Shown: positions 36,188-45,868 of the stretch, in pieces | Numbering within the stretch: position 1 is the stretch's first letter | Layout of the letters: each line of letters opens with the position of its first letter | DNA from: Maribacter hydrothermalis | GTDB taxonomy: Bacteria > Bacteroidota > Bacteroidia > Flavobacteriales > Flavobacteriaceae | Direction: 5' to 3' | Length of the DNA stretch: 64,000 nucleotides | Assembly (NCBI RefSeq): GCF_001913155.1 | Contig: NZ_CP018760.1 | Span: forward strand, 3,720,001-3,784,000 | The notes under the pieces: generated by a model | Told to the model about the DNA's origin: nothing | The model's input: the letters and a program-made list of their open reading frames with translations, nothing else | Databases searched by the model: none | Program-made: the position numbers and the translations under genes

Positions 36188-37393
36188 TCAATATCTATTT
36201 CTGTAATCATTTAGTTTCATTATTAAGGCTTCTTCATGACTCCAAAAAGGTTCTTTTGTAATGGTATGTTCGATATAGTTTTGTTTACCTTTTATAGCTT
36301 TCAGAGTATTTTGTATCAATTGGCAGCATTTTTTTGGTTCTGTAACAATTTGCTTTTCTGAAAATCTGATAACACCCCAATTAATTTCGTTAAAGAATAA
36401 GTTCCTTTTTGCGTCTTTTGTCCTATCGTGATGAATAGTATCTCCAGTATCAAATGAATATGGTTCATCAATTTCTATGTCAATATGAAAATCTATGTCG
36501 TCGTCATATACAATAAAGTCTGGTTGAAAGGGATTTTTGCCAATATTTGGAGAGTAATCGGTTAGTACGTTTTTGCCAAACTCATCGTACAAATATTTTA
36601 GGAACATTAATTCGCTTTTTCCTTTTTTTGAGTTTCTATTATCTACTAAATTGAGTGTGTCGTTGCCGTTGCGTTGTTTTAATAAATCCAATTCTCGAAC
36701 ACATCGCTCTTTTGAAAATTCTTGATTTTTTGTCTGGAAATCCTGTTCTTGTAGGTCAATTATTGCTTGTATTTTGGCATTATAATTCCTTAAAAGGTCG
36801 GTTCTTCTATACTTCTCCTTAAAAGTTAATTCCTCTCGTGTTTTTGAGACGTAAATCGAAAACTTATTGCGGACAAATAACAGAAACAAAAAAGCGAAGT
36901 AAATGCCAAATGAGGCAATTGATACAATTGCAAAAACAGATATGTTTCTTCTCTGCTCGAAATCAAAAAAGATTGGTAATAATACTGAGGATGCCAAGAA
37001 AATAATGAAGTGAAGAACCAGTATGATTATGAAACTATTTTTTAAAAACTCATCTGTTTTAAAGCCTAATGCTTTGTATTCTACTTCTGTGGTATAGTAA
37101 AATGAAGGTTTTCTTGGTAGTAAGTATTCGCCCAAATAAAAGTCATGGTTTTCTAAATCCTTGTGAATTGATTCGTCATTGAATACGAGTAAATCATGTA
37201 TTTTAAGTTGTAATGGTTTATAAAACGAATGATATTTTGGTTTTACAAAAGTTTCTTTTTTGGGTTTTTGAAATCCCAATCCTTCGCGTAGCTCGGTGTC
37301 GGTAAATCCATTCTCAATGAATTCCTTAATTCTTTTGGGTAAAAAAATTGATGGGTATTCTTTTTCTTGGCTATTGAAAATCAATTTGGGCAT
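36188..37393 (-). CDS. cassette C8: membrane protein with C-terminal PD-(D/E)XK-like domain
   Basis: Residues about 125-172 hold two membrane helices. The C-terminal third looks like a nuclease of the DUF559/Vsr-like PD-(D/E)XK group: FMFLKYLYDEFG-type helix, PFQPDFIVYDDDIDFHIDIE (PD...DIEID), HHDRTKDAKRNLFFNEINWG and VIRFSEKQIV. The N-terminal 120 residues are basic and unrecognised (ESIHKDLENHDFYLGEYLLP). Such fusions occur near defence loci; DNA cleavage is an inference from the motif. It starts about 25 bases inside its cassette. Confidence 0.65.
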   Translation of the reverse strand: MPKLIFNSQEKEYPSIFLPKRIKEFIENGFTDTELREGLGFQKPKKETFVKPKYHSFYKPLQLKIHDLLVFNDESIHKDLENHDFYLGEYLLPRKPSFYYTTEVEYKALGFKTDEFLKNSFIIILVLHFIIFLASSVLLPIFFDFEQRRNISVFAIVSIASFGIYFAFLFLLFVRNKFSIYVSKTREELTFKEKYRRTDLLRNYNAKIQAIIDLQEQDFQTKNQEFSKERCVRELDLLKQRNGNDTLNLVDNRNSKKGKSELMFLKYLYDEFGKNVLTDYSPNIGKNPFQPDFIVYDDDIDFHIDIEIDEPYSFDTGDTIHHDRTKDAKRNLFFNEINWGVIRFSEKQIVTEPKKCCQLIQNTLKAIKGKQNYIEHTITKEPFWSHEEALIMKLNDYRNRY

Positions 37394-37411
37394 TCGGTTT
37401 TTTTAAATTGG

Positions 37412-37480
37412 CTACAACGGTTGGTGTATGGTGCGTTTGCATCCCGAAGGGTGCATATGCACTATACATAGTGTTGTGCT
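37412..37480 (-). repeat. attC-like site S8 (short type, about 70 bp)
   Basis: Left core GCTACAAC, right core GTTGTGCTTA. This is the shortest site, close to the classical 59-base element size: arms GTTGGTGTATGGTGC and GCACTATACATAGTG with hairpin TGCATCC-CGAA-GGGTGCA. It is the own site of the ilv cassette. Confidence 0.85.
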
Positions 37481-37527
37481 TAGTTTTTACTTACAGTAAA
37501 TCTAATCATTTTTATAGTTTGCTTTTG

Positions 37528-38787
37528 CTAAATCAAAACTTGAAACAAATCTGGCTTATCATTCAAATATTCTCCAAAGAAATTTTTTGTTTTCATTTTT
37601 AGAATCAGTCCGTCTAAATCCCTTGGGTTACTTATTTCTAAACCAACAATGGCTGGACCTGAATTTCTGTTGTGTTTTTTGGAATATTCAAAATGGGTAA
37701 TATCATCATTTGGACCTAAAATATCATTTAAAAACTCAAGTAAAGCACCTGCTCTTTGCGGAAATTTTATGATGAAATAATGTTTGTGTCCAGAATGAAG
37801 CAAAGCACGCTCTTTTATTTCTTCTGTTCGAGTAATGTCATTATTTGAGCCACTAATTAAACAAACTACATTTTTGCCTTTTATTTCAGTAGAAAACTGG
37901 CCCAAAACTGCTGTGGTTAAAGCACCAGCAGGTTCCACCACAATGGCGTTTTTATTGTACAGATCTAAAATAGTTTGGCACACTTTTCCTTCGTGAACCG
38001 TTACCATTTCGTCTAAATTTTCTTTGCAAATTTCAAAGTTTAAATCGCCTACTTTTTGAACAGATGCACCATCAATAAATTTATCTATGTTATCTATTTT
38101 TGTGTTAAATCCATTAATTATAGAAACAGACATTGAAGGAGCGCCTTTTGGTTCAACACCTATAATTTTTGTGTTGGGAGAAAGTTCTTTAAATATACTG
38201 GAAACACCAGCAGCCAAACCACCACCACCAACAGGCAAAAACAAATAATCTACAGGTGTTTTGCTTTGTGCTAATATTTCTAAAGCAATGGTTGCTTGCC
38301 CTTCTATTACTTTTATATCGTGAAAAGGATGTACAAAAGACATCTTTTTTTCTTTGCAATAATCTGTGGCTGCATAAGAAGCATCATCATAAGTATCGCC
38401 ATTTAAAACCACTTCTACATAATCTCCGCCAAACATTTTTACTTGTTCTATTTTTTGATTGGGTGTAGTCGTTGGCATAAATATAACACCCTTTATTTTT
38501 TTTGCTTTACAAGAAAAAGCAACACCTTGAGCGTGATTTCCTGCACTGGCACAAACGACTCCTTGCTCTAATTCTTCGCCAGTTAATGATGAAATTTTAT
38601 GATAAGCTCCTCTTATTTTATAAGAACGAACTTCTTGTAAATCTTCTCGTTTAAAAACAATATTAGCCTCATATTTTTCAGATAAATACTGATTTTTTTG
38701 TAATGGCGTTTCCAAAACAACATCTCTTAAAAGAGATGCTGCTTTTTTCACGTTTTCTAAAGTAATATATTGAGTTTCTGTGGTCAT
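37528..38787 (-). CDS. ilvA: threonine deaminase (biosynthetic)
   Basis: Converts threonine to 2-oxobutanoate and ammonia, the first committed step of isoleucine synthesis. PLP-fold type II motifs: [19 protein letters not shown] (Schiff-base Lys in SYKIRGAY), [13 protein letters not shown], the glycine-rich [11 protein letters not shown] and SGSNNDITR. The last 90 residues form one ACT-like regulatory domain ([20 protein letters not shown]), so isoleucine feedback is likely. Length 419 aa fits the shorter biosynthetic type. Its ATG overlaps the ilvC stop by 4 bp. It is last in the operon. Confidence 0.95.
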   Translation of the reverse strand: MTTETQYITLENVKKAASLLRDVVLETPLQKNQYLSEKYEANIVFKREDLQEVRSYKIRGAYHKISSLTGEELEQGVVCASAGNHAQGVAFSCKAKKIKGVIFMPTTTPNQKIEQVKMFGGDYVEVVLNGDTYDDASYAATDYCKEKKMSFVHPFHDIKVIEGQATIALEILAQSKTPVDYLFLPVGGGGLAAGVSSIFKELSPNTKIIGVEPKGAPSMSVSIINGFNTKIDNIDKFIDGASVQKVGDLNFEICKENLDEMVTVHEGKVCQTILDLYNKNAIVVEPAGALTTAVLGQFSTEIKGKNVVCLISGSNNDITRTEEIKERALLHSGHKHYFIIKFPQRAGALLEFLNDILGPNDDITHFEYSKKHNRNSGPAIVGLEISNPRDLDGLILKMKTKNFFGEYLNDKPDLFQVLI

Positions 38788-40256
38788 TTTTTTAGTTTTT
38801 GCATTGCGCTCATAGAAGTTCTCAAAGTCGCACCTATTTTTTCTATTGGATGATTTCTCAAAGCTTGATTTACTGCTATTAATTTTTTATTATCCACTTT
38901 GTTGTCTGTTGAAAATGGCTTACCAATTAAGTTTGCATCCACATTTTTCATAAAATCAGCTAACAAAGGTTGGCAAGCGTGATCAAATAAATAACAGCCG
39001 TATTCTGCTGTGTCAGAAATAACTCGATTCATTTCATAGAGTTTTTTTCGTGCTATTGTATTGGCAATTAATGGCACTTCGTGCAGTGATTCGTAATAGG
39101 CAGATTCTGCTTTTATTCCAGAATTTACCATTGTTTCATAAGCCAATTCTACACCCGCTTTTAAAAATGCTGCCAATAAAGTTCCATTGTCAAAAAAATC
39201 TTGCTCACTAATTAATTCATCTGTTGCTTTTGTTTGCTCAAAAACGGTTTCGCCTGTTGCTTTTCTCCAGTTCAATAAATCTTTATCATCATTTGCCCAA
39301 TCTTTCATCATTCCTTTAGAAAATTCACCAGACATAATATTGTCCATATGTTTATGGAATAATGATCTCATAATTATTTTCAATTCCTCAGCCAATTCGT
39401 AGGCTTTCACTTTTGCTGGGTTAGATAGTCTGTCCATCATATTAGTTAAACCACCGTGTTTTAAGGCTTCAGTCAATGTTTCCCAACCGTATTGAACCAA
39501 TTTTGCAGCATAATTAGCGTCTATTCTTTTTTCGAGCATTTTATCGAAACACAAAATTGATGCAGATTGTAGCACGCCACAAAGTATGGTTTGTTCGCCC
39601 ATTAAATCTGATTTTACTTCGGCTACAAAAGAGGAATTTAACACACCAGCTTTATCGCCACCTGTGGCAACAGCATAAGCTTTTGCTAATTCCAAACCTT
39701 CATTTTCCGGGTCGTTTTCTGGATGAACAGCAATCAAAGTGGGTACACCAAAATCTCTTTTATATTCTTCTCTCAATTCCGAACCAGGCGATTTTGGAGC
39801 CATCATTATTACTGTTAAATCTTCCCTTATTTTCATTCCTTCTTCTACAATATTGAAACCGTGAGAATAAGATAAAGCTGCTCCTTTTTTCATTAAAGGC
39901 ATTACTTTACTTACCACATCTGTATGTTGTTTATCAGGCGTGAGGTTTATAACCAAATCTGCGGTTGGTATCATTTCTTTATAAGTTCCAACCTTAAATT
40001 TGTTTTCATTTGCATTTTTAAAAGATTGTCTTCGCTCTTTTATAGCACTTTCTCTTAAAGTGAAAGAAACATCTAAACCAGAATCTCGCATATTTAAACC
40101 TTGGTTTAAACCTTGTGCGCCACAACCTATAATGACAATCTTTTTCCCTTTTAAAGCACTTACGCCATTTGTAAATTCTGAGGCATCCATAAAATCACAT
40201 TTACCTAATTGTGCCAGTTGTTCTCTTAATGATAATGTATTGAAATAATTTTCCAT
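38784..40256 (-). CDS. ilvC: ketol-acid reductoisomerase, class II
   Basis: Isomerises and reduces acetolactate or acetohydroxybutyrate with NADPH and Mg2+. The nucleotide motif is [20 protein letters not shown], followed by [12 protein letters not shown] for NADPH selectivity. The duplicated C-terminal helical domain carries the metal-binding acidic residues ([17 protein letters not shown] and [13 protein letters not shown]). At 490 aa it is the long class II form, as in enterobacteria and Bacteroidota. It lies 8 bp after ilvN and overlaps ilvA. Confidence 0.96.
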   Translation of the reverse strand: MENYFNTLSLREQLAQLGKCDFMDASEFTNGVSALKGKKIVIIGCGAQGLNQGLNMRDSGLDVSFTLRESAIKERRQSFKNANENKFKVGTYKEMIPTADLVINLTPDKQHTDVVSKVMPLMKKGAALSYSHGFNIVEEGMKIREDLTVIMMAPKSPGSELREEYKRDFGVPTLIAVHPENDPENEGLELAKAYAVATGGDKAGVLNSSFVAEVKSDLMGEQTILCGVLQSASILCFDKMLEKRIDANYAAKLVQYGWETLTEALKHGGLTNMMDRLSNPAKVKAYELAEELKIIMRSLFHKHMDNIMSGEFSKGMMKDWANDDKDLLNWRKATGETVFEQTKATDELISEQDFFDNGTLLAAFLKAGVELAYETMVNSGIKAESAYYESLHEVPLIANTIARKKLYEMNRVISDTAEYGCYLFDHACQPLLADFMKNVDANLIGKPFSTDNKVDNKKLIAVNQALRNHPIEKIGATLRTSMSAMQKLKK

Positions 40257-40264
40257 TTTGTTTT

Positions 40265-40801
40265 TTAATTTTTTACTAATCCTTCTAATTGATCAACTAT
40301 TGATGATAATGTTTTCATTGGTTTGGTGATGGCAACTCTTCCGGAGCGTACAAATTCTAAAATTCCGAAAGGTTTTAAATCATCAAATAATTGTTGTGTT
40401 TCTTCTTTGTGTCCCGTTTTTTCTAAAACTGTAAATTCCGTTTCTACAGATAAAACTCTTGCATTATGTGAACGCACAATTTTTTCTGCATTTCCACCAG
40501 AGGCCAAAACACCTGTTTTCACTTTGTAAAGTGCTATTTCTTGGTGCACAGTTTCATCATCAGGATGAAAAACAGCTTTCACCACTTCTACTTGTTTTTC
40601 CAGTTGACCTACCACTTTTTTTACTTGGTCTTCTGTTTCTGTTATTACAATTGTATATCTGTAAATTCCCTTAATTTCGCTTTCAGACGCAGCAATACTT
40701 TCTACATTTATTTTCCTTCTTGTAAAAATTATTGACACTCTATTGAGTATTCCCACTACATCTTCTGTAAATACAGATATTGTAAATCTTTTCTTTTCCA
40801 T
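40265..40801 (-). CDS. ilvN: acetolactate synthase small (regulatory) subunit
   Basis: An N-terminal ACT domain ([35 protein letters not shown]) is followed by the ALS small-subunit C-terminal domain ([20 protein letters not shown] and [16 protein letters not shown]). It binds the catalytic subunit encoded just upstream and confers valine inhibition in the family. Length 178 aa is normal. The 4-bp spacing to ilvB suggests balanced expression. Also named ilvH in some species. Confidence 0.94.
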   Translation of the reverse strand: MEKKRFTISVFTEDVVGILNRVSIIFTRRKINVESIAASESEIKGIYRYTIVITETEDQVKKVVGQLEKQVEVVKAVFHPDDETVHQEIALYKVKTGVLASGGNAEKIVRSHNARVLSVETEFTVLEKTGHKEETQQLFDDLKPFGILEFVRSGRVAITKPMKTLSSIVDQLEGLVKN

Positions 40802-40805
40802 AGTT

Positions 40806-42527
40806 TTATTTTAATCTTATGTCTGAAACAGATGCACCAGTTGCTATCATTGGAAATACATTGTTTTCTTTCCCAACCATCACTTCAAGAAAATACGAAC
40901 CTTCGTGCGCCAACATTTCTTTTACTGCTGCTTCTAAATCTTCTCTTTTTTCTACCTTTTTAGTTTTAATTCCATAGCCATTTACTATGGTTTGAAAATC
41001 TGGATTGACCATAGTGGTTGAGGCATATCTTTTTTCAAAAAATAACTCTTGCCATTGTCTTACCATTCCTAAAAATTCATTGTTCAATACCACAATTTTC
41101 ACAGCAGTTTTAAACTGAAAAATGGTTCCTAATTCTTGAATGGTCATTTGAAAACCACCATCTCCTATAATTCCAATGATCTGCGCTTCTGGTCTTCCCA
41201 TTTTTGCACCAATGGCAGCAGGTAAACAAAATCCCATAGTTCCTAATCCACCAGAGGTTATTAGCGAACGTGTTTGTTTAAATTTAGCATAGCGACAAGC
41301 TATCATTTGGTGCTGCCCAACATCCGTTACAATGATATTTTTTTGGTCAGAATGAAGATTAATTTTGTCCATCACTTCTCCCATAGTCATTAATTCACTC
41401 TTCGGATTTAGTTCATCTTTAATCACCTCAGTAAGCTCTTCTTTTTCTAAATCTCTGAATTTCGCCAACCAATCTTTGTGTTCGTTTTCACTAATTAATT
41501 CTGTTAATGCACTTAAGCTTTCTTTGGCATTTCCCAAAACTGCAACATCTGTTTTTACATTTTTGTTTATTTCCGCAGGATCAATTTCCAAATGAATCAC
41601 TTTTGCTTGTTTGGCATATCTGCTTAAATCGCCTGTAACACGGTCGTCAAAACGCATTCCTACTGCTATCAACACATCACATTCATTGGTTAATTTATTG
41701 GGTGCATAATTACCGTGCATTCCCAACATTCCTACATTCAGATTATGGTCAGAATCTAAGGCCGACAAACCCATAATGGTCCAAGCCGAAGGCAAATCCG
41801 CCTTTTCTATAAATGCTTTAAACTCTTTTTCGGCTTCTGCCAAAAGCACACCTTGCCCAAACAAAACAAGTGGTTTTTTGGCAGCATTAATCAATACTGC
41901 GGCTTCTTTTACTTTTTCTAAATCTAATTGAGGAGTTGGCACATAACTTCTCATTCCTTTAAAAGGTTTATACTCAAAATCAAGCGTTTCAAATTGAGCA
42001 TCTTTAGTAATATCTACCAAAACGGGACCTGGTCTTCCTGTTCTTGCTATATAAAAAGCTTTTGCTAAAGCATAAGGAATTTCTTCTGCTCGAGTAACTT
42101 GAAAATTCCATTTGGTAACAGGCATAGAAATACCAATGATATCCGTTTCCTGAAAAGCATCTGTACCTAATAAATGACTTGCCACTTGCCCTGTAATACA
42201 TACGATTGGCGTAGAATCTATTTGTGCATCTGCTATTCCAGTAATTAAATTGGTAGCTCCAGGCCCTGAGGTAGCTAAGCAAACACCCACTTTTCCTGTT
42301 GCTCTGGCATAGCCTTGTGCTGCGTGTGTTGCGCCTTGTTCGTGTCTGATTAAAATATGTGTCAACTTATCTTCTACATCATAAAGTGCATCATAAACAG
42401 GCATAATTGCTCCGCCTGGATAGCCAAATATTAAATCAACTCCTTCTGCTATAAGTGAATGAACTACAGCTTGTGAGCCAGTCATTACTTGTTGTTTTGT
42501 TTTCGTTTTTATTGTTAAATCTTCCAT
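40806..42527 (-). CDS. ilvB: acetolactate synthase large (catalytic) subunit
   Basis: ThDP-dependent enzyme that joins two pyruvates, or pyruvate with 2-oxobutanoate. Motifs: DLIFGYPGGAIMPVYDAL, the catalytic Glu in RHEQGATHAAQGYARATG, LATSGPGATNLITGIADA, the FAD-domain region VLFGQGVLLAE, and the ThDP-Mg motif IGDGGFQMTIQELGT with LNNEFLGMVRQWQ. Length 573 aa fits. Paired with ilvN. Known alternatives such as glyoxylate carboligase lack the adjacent small subunit. Confidence 0.96.
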   Translation of the reverse strand: MEDLTIKTKTKQQVMTGSQAVVHSLIAEGVDLIFGYPGGAIMPVYDALYDVEDKLTHILIRHEQGATHAAQGYARATGKVGVCLATSGPGATNLITGIADAQIDSTPIVCITGQVASHLLGTDAFQETDIIGISMPVTKWNFQVTRAEEIPYALAKAFYIARTGRPGPVLVDITKDAQFETLDFEYKPFKGMRSYVPTPQLDLEKVKEAAVLINAAKKPLVLFGQGVLLAEAEKEFKAFIEKADLPSAWTIMGLSALDSDHNLNVGMLGMHGNYAPNKLTNECDVLIAVGMRFDDRVTGDLSRYAKQAKVIHLEIDPAEINKNVKTDVAVLGNAKESLSALTELISENEHKDWLAKFRDLEKEELTEVIKDELNPKSELMTMGEVMDKINLHSDQKNIIVTDVGQHQMIACRYAKFKQTRSLITSGGLGTMGFCLPAAIGAKMGRPEAQIIGIIGDGGFQMTIQELGTIFQFKTAVKIVVLNNEFLGMVRQWQELFFEKRYASTTMVNPDFQTIVNGYGIKTKKVEKREDLEAAVKEMLAHEGSYFLEVMVGKENNVFPMIATGASVSDIRLK

Positions 42528-42550
42528 TTTACTATGGTTTTATTTTTTAA

Positions 42551-44227
42551 TTAGAATTCATCTGTAACACAACCTTCAGATGCACAGGAAACGGTTCTTG
42601 CATATTTATACAACACGCCTTTTTTGTGTTTTAAATCGGGTTGTTTCCAATTGGTTTTTCGTTTTGATAATTCTTCTTCCGAAACATCAAAATCAATGGT
42701 GTTTTTTATAGCATCAATGGTTATTTTATCACCATTTCGTACAAAAGCAATTGGTCCACCAACTTGTGCTTCTGGTGAAATGTGGCCTACTACAAAGCCG
42801 TGTGTTCCACCTGAAAATCTACCGTCAGTTATTAAGGCAACGTCATTTCCCAAACCAGCACCAATAATTGCCGCAGTAGGTTTAAGCATTTCAGGCATCC
42901 CTGGACCACCTTTTGGCCCTTCATACCTTATAACGACAACGTCTCCTTTTTGAACCTTTCCATCTCTTATACCATCATTAGCGTCATATTCTGAATTAAA
43001 CACTTTTGCAGTTCCAGTAAATTGAAGACCTTCTTTTCCTGTAATTTTTGCAACAGCACCTTTTGGCGATAAATTTCCTCTCAGTATTCTTAAATGCCCC
43101 ATTTCTTTTATAGGATTTTCTAATGGTTTTATAATTTGTTGACCGGCTTTTAAGTCTGGAACGTTTTCAAGATTTTCGGCTAAAGTTTTTCCTGTAACGG
43201 TTAAACAATCTCCGTGTAATAAACCGTTTTTCAATAAATATTTTAAAACCGCAGGAATTCCACCAATTTCGTGAACGTCTTCCATCAAAAACTGTCCGCT
43301 TGGTTTCAAGTCTGCTAAAAAAGGAGTTGTATCTGCTATTCTTTGAAAATCATCTAAGGTAAATTCCACTTCAGCAGTTCTGGCAATTGCCAAAAAGTGT
43401 AATACGGCATTGGTAGAGCCGCCCATTATCATTACTAATCTTATGGCATTTTCTAATGCTTTTTTGGTAACAATGTCTTTTGGTTTAATGTCTTTTTCAA
43501 GCAATAAACGAACGGCTTCACCAGCCTTTATACTTTCTACTTTTTTCTCTTTTCCTAAGGCTGGGTTTGAAGAATTGTATGGCAAAGACATTCCCAAAGC
43601 TTCAATAGCAGATGCCATAGTGTTTGCTGTGTACATTCCGCCACAAGCACCAGCTCCAGGGCAGGCTTTTTCTATTACATTTTGGTATTCTACTTCATCC
43701 ATTTTGCCAGCCACTTTTTGTCCCCAAGCTTCAAAAGCGGAAACGACATCCAGTTTTTTACCCTTATGACAACCAGAAGCAATTGTGCCGCCATAAACCA
43801 AAACACCTGGTCGGTTTGTTCTGAGCATGGCCATTAATGCGCCAGGCATATTTTTGTCGCAACCAACAACTGTTACCAATGCGTCATAAGACATTCCTTC
43901 CACTACTGTTTCCATAGAATCTGCGATTACATCTCTTGATGGTAATGAATATCTCATTCCTGGAGTTCCCATAGAAATACCGTCACTTACACCAATAGTG
44001 TTGTATATTAAACCTACTAAATTGGCGTTTTTGGTACCGCGCTTAACTTCAAGTGCTAAATCGTTGAGGTGCATATTACAAGGGTTACCTTCATAACCCG
44101 TGCTAGCAATGCCCACAAAAGGTTTACTAAAATCTTCTTTTGTTAAGCCGATTGCGTGCAACATTGCTTTTGCAGCTGGTTGCGAATCGTCTTGAGTTAC
44201 GCGTTTGCTGTATTTATTTAATTCCAT
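42551..44227 (-). CDS. ilvD: dihydroxy-acid dehydratase
   Basis: Dehydrates 2,3-dihydroxy acids to 2-oxo acids in valine and isoleucine synthesis, using an iron-sulfur cluster. Cysteine motifs are [26 protein letters not shown] and [15 protein letters not shown]; other landmarks are [20 protein letters not shown] [35 protein letters not shown] and the tail [11 protein letters not shown]. Length 558 aa matches. It starts 6 bp after ilvE, so the two share a transcript. Confidence 0.96.
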   Translation of the reverse strand: MELNKYSKRVTQDDSQPAAKAMLHAIGLTKEDFSKPFVGIASTGYEGNPCNMHLNDLALEVKRGTKNANLVGLIYNTIGVSDGISMGTPGMRYSLPSRDVIADSMETVVEGMSYDALVTVVGCDKNMPGALMAMLRTNRPGVLVYGGTIASGCHKGKKLDVVSAFEAWGQKVAGKMDEVEYQNVIEKACPGAGACGGMYTANTMASAIEALGMSLPYNSSNPALGKEKKVESIKAGEAVRLLLEKDIKPKDIVTKKALENAIRLVMIMGGSTNAVLHFLAIARTAEVEFTLDDFQRIADTTPFLADLKPSGQFLMEDVHEIGGIPAVLKYLLKNGLLHGDCLTVTGKTLAENLENVPDLKAGQQIIKPLENPIKEMGHLRILRGNLSPKGAVAKITGKEGLQFTGTAKVFNSEYDANDGIRDGKVQKGDVVVIRYEGPKGGPGMPEMLKPTAAIIGAGLGNDVALITDGRFSGGTHGFVVGHISPEAQVGGPIAFVRNGDKITIDAIKNTIDFDVSEEELSKRKTNWKQPDLKHKKGVLYKYARTVSCASEGCVTDEF

Positions 44228-44233
44228 TTTTAT

Positions 44234-45100
44234 TTATTTTATATGAACACATTTTTGATAAGCATCTTCCAATTGATAGCCTAAAGTTTTTTCCCAAGGC
44301 AAATTGAAACTGTGATTGTCCAAACTTCCAATTGCAGCAACTTCTGCTGCCGTTCCTGTGAAAAAGGCTCCATCTGCCTGATATACTTCTTCAACTTTAA
44401 AAAACTTTTCTACTACTTCAAAACCTAAATCTTCTGCTAATTCAAAAATAGTTTGTCGTGTTATACCAGAAAGGATATTTCCCAATGGTGCAGTAAATAA
44501 TTTTTCGTCTTTTTCAAAAAAGAAATTTGCTCCAGGTCCTTCGGCCACATTTTCGTTCATATCCAAAAGTAAAGCTTCATCAAAACCTTTTTGCTTCGCT
44601 TCGGTAGTTGCCAATAAAGAATTGGTGTAATGACCGCTTACTTTGGCTTCTACAAAACAAGATTTTGGATTGGGTCTCTGAAAAGATGAAGTCATTAATT
44701 TGAGCTGCGTATCGCCTAAATATCTTCCCCATTGCCAAGCGCAAAGCATTACGTGAACATCTTCTGTGGGTTGAAGAGACATATTTTCGCCTAAATAAAC
44801 CAAAGGACGGATATAAGCATCTTCCAATTGGTTTCTTTCTAGTAATTCATAACTTAAATCAATTAATTCCTGAACAGAATACTTCAGATTGATGTGCATT
44901 TTTTCTGCTGAATAATGCAACCTTTCATAATGTGCTTTAGCTTTAAAAATATTTGCGCCTTTATCTGTTTTGTAAGATCTAATCCCTTCAAAAACACCAG
45001 CTCCATAATGTAGCGTTTGACTATACAGATTCGTTTTTCCATTTTGGGCTTTTATCCATTGGCCATCCAAAAATATTTGGGTTTCTTTGTTGTAATACAT
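44234..45100 (-). CDS. ilvE: branched-chain amino acid aminotransferase
   Basis: Fold type IV PLP aminotransferase that carries out the last step for Ile, Val and Leu. Motifs: LHYGAGVFEGIRSYKT, IRPLVYLGE, the PLP-lysine segment EAKVSGHYTNSLLATTEAK, ALLLDMNENVAEGPGANFFF and GILSGITRQTIFELA, with FFTGTAAEVAAIGSLDNHSF near the end. Length 288 aa is usual. First gene of the operon, directly behind the second attenuator. D-amino-acid transaminase is a relative, but the operon decides the call. Confidence 0.95.
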   Translation of the reverse strand: MYYNKETQIFLDGQWIKAQNGKTNLYSQTLHYGAGVFEGIRSYKTDKGANIFKAKAHYERLHYSAEKMHINLKYSVQELIDLSYELLERNQLEDAYIRPLVYLGENMSLQPTEDVHVMLCAWQWGRYLGDTQLKLMTSSFQRPNPKSCFVEAKVSGHYTNSLLATTEAKQKGFDEALLLDMNENVAEGPGANFFFEKDEKLFTAPLGNILSGITRQTIFELAEDLGFEVVEKFFKVEEVYQADGAFFTGTAAEVAAIGSLDNHSFNLPWEKTLGYQLEDAYQKCVHIK

Positions 45101-45132
45101 TTTTTTATTTTGTGTTTATTAATTTTTTAGTC

Positions 45133-45173
45133 AAAAAAAAAAGCCCTTCTCATATTTTTTGAGAAGGGCTTTT
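45133..45173 (-). terminator. second ilv attenuator terminator
   Basis: A 14-bp stem AAAAGCCCTTCTCA / TGAGAAGGGCTTTT with a seven-base loop and a ten-T run on the minus strand, 26 bases after the second leader peptide and 33 before ilvE. It is a strong intrinsic terminator inside an operon leader, as expected for attenuation. Confidence 0.88.
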
Positions 45174-45198
45174 ATATTATATCAATACAATTACATTC

Positions 45199-45288
45199 TC
45201 ACCTGGGCGGTAAAATAATTATGCTAATAATAATTTTGCTTATTATAGTAGTCATCAAGTAGATTGAATTTAAATTTTGTGTTTTCAT
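45199..45288 (-). CDS. second ilv leader peptide (29 aa)
   Basis: The 29-codon frame MKTQNLNSIYLMTT continues as IISKIIISIIILPPR then stop. Ten of its codons are Ile and three are Leu, clustered just before the terminator. The PPR end is typical of flavobacterial ilv leaders, where stalling on Ile or on the prolines would change RNA folding. Too short for ordinary gene calling. Function by position: attenuation of ilvE-D-B-N-C-A by charged-tRNA supply. Confidence 0.85.
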   Translation of the reverse strand: MKTQNLNSIYLMTTIISKIIISIIILPPR

Positions 45289-45314
45289 TGTTTGTTTATT
45301 CTGAAATTTTAATC

Positions 45315-45345
45315 AAAAAAAAGCCATCCTAACTGGATGGCTTTT
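45315..45345 (-). terminator. first ilv attenuator terminator
   Basis: An 11-bp stem AAAAGCCATCC / GGATGGCTTTT with a five-base loop, followed on the minus strand by eight T. It lies between the two leader peptides, so transcription can be stopped at two successive checkpoints. Confidence 0.85.
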
Positions 45346-45373
45346 AATAAATATATTTCATTTATAGGCATCC

Positions 45374-45436
45374 TTATCTTTCGTGACTAATAATCACGAT
45401 TTCCAAAATAGATGCTATAATGTTTCTGTTTTTCAT
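45374..45436 (-). CDS. first ilv leader peptide (20 aa)
   Basis: A 20-codon frame beginning MKNRNIIASILEIVII and ending SHER, with six Ile, one Leu and one Val codons. The ATG is within about 8 bases of a TAnnTTTG promoter box, so its message is nearly leaderless. It precedes its own terminator. Two leader-terminator modules in series before one operon are unusual. Confidence 0.8.
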   Translation of the reverse strand: MKNRNIIASILEIVIISHER

Positions 45437-45443
45437 TTAGGTG

Positions 45444-45451
45444 CAAATATA
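45444..45451 (-). promoter_or_regulatory. ilv operon promoter (-7 box)
   Basis: TATATTTG on the minus strand is an exact match to the Bacteroidota -7 consensus TAnnTTTG, just upstream of the first leader peptide and inside the cassette, so the operon carries its own promoter. A -33 element is not obvious. Confidence 0.65.
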
Positions 45452-45554
45452 CACTTTATTTTTATAAAACCTAATGAGAAGTTTTATTTCTGTTGTATTT
45501 ACTTGACATCCATGAATATGGTTGTGCTGATTCTCTTCAGTTATTCTAAATTAA

Positions 45555-45751
45555 GCACAACGGTTGGGCTAAGCGTAGTGCGGTAGTAAGGAAACTTTTC
45601 GTTTCCGTCTGCGCACGAAGCTAAAGCTTTTGGTTTCGCTTTTTCTTTTCTTGTCCAAAGCTAAATCCTAAAGATTTAGCGACTTTATAAATATACACAG
45701 ACCTTTCGGTTCTGCCCTAAAGTCCGCATTACGTTTAGGTTTTGTTGTAAT
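45555..45751 (-). repeat. attC-like site S9 (long type)
   Basis: Left core GCACAAC, right core GTTGTAA. Arms GGTTGGGCTAAGCG and CGTTTAGGTTTTGTTG pair loosely; inner stem GCTAAATC/GATTTAGC is the third covarying version of the series seen in S2, S6 and S7. Confidence 0.83.
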
Positions 45752-45868
45752 CAGTAGCGACACGTTTGAGTAAGCACGAATCTTTGCGTTCTGGTTTTTA
45801 TTCCATCCGAGTGAAGTCCATCTGCGCAACGGTTACGTCAGAGTAAGGTCCATCTAGAGTATTTATTT

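Larger units (their letters stand above)
37476..45558 (-). other. cassette C9: the ilv operon as a single 8.1-kb cassette
   Basis: The right end starts TTGTGCTTA and the left end finishes TAAGCACAA, a perfect inverse over ten bases including the cores (GTTGTGCTTA at 37473, TAAGCACAAC at 45552). Neighbouring cassettes end in TTGTAGCC and TTGTAATC, so the match belongs to this unit. It contains six biosynthetic genes, two leader peptides and their attenuators. Confidence 0.8.
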
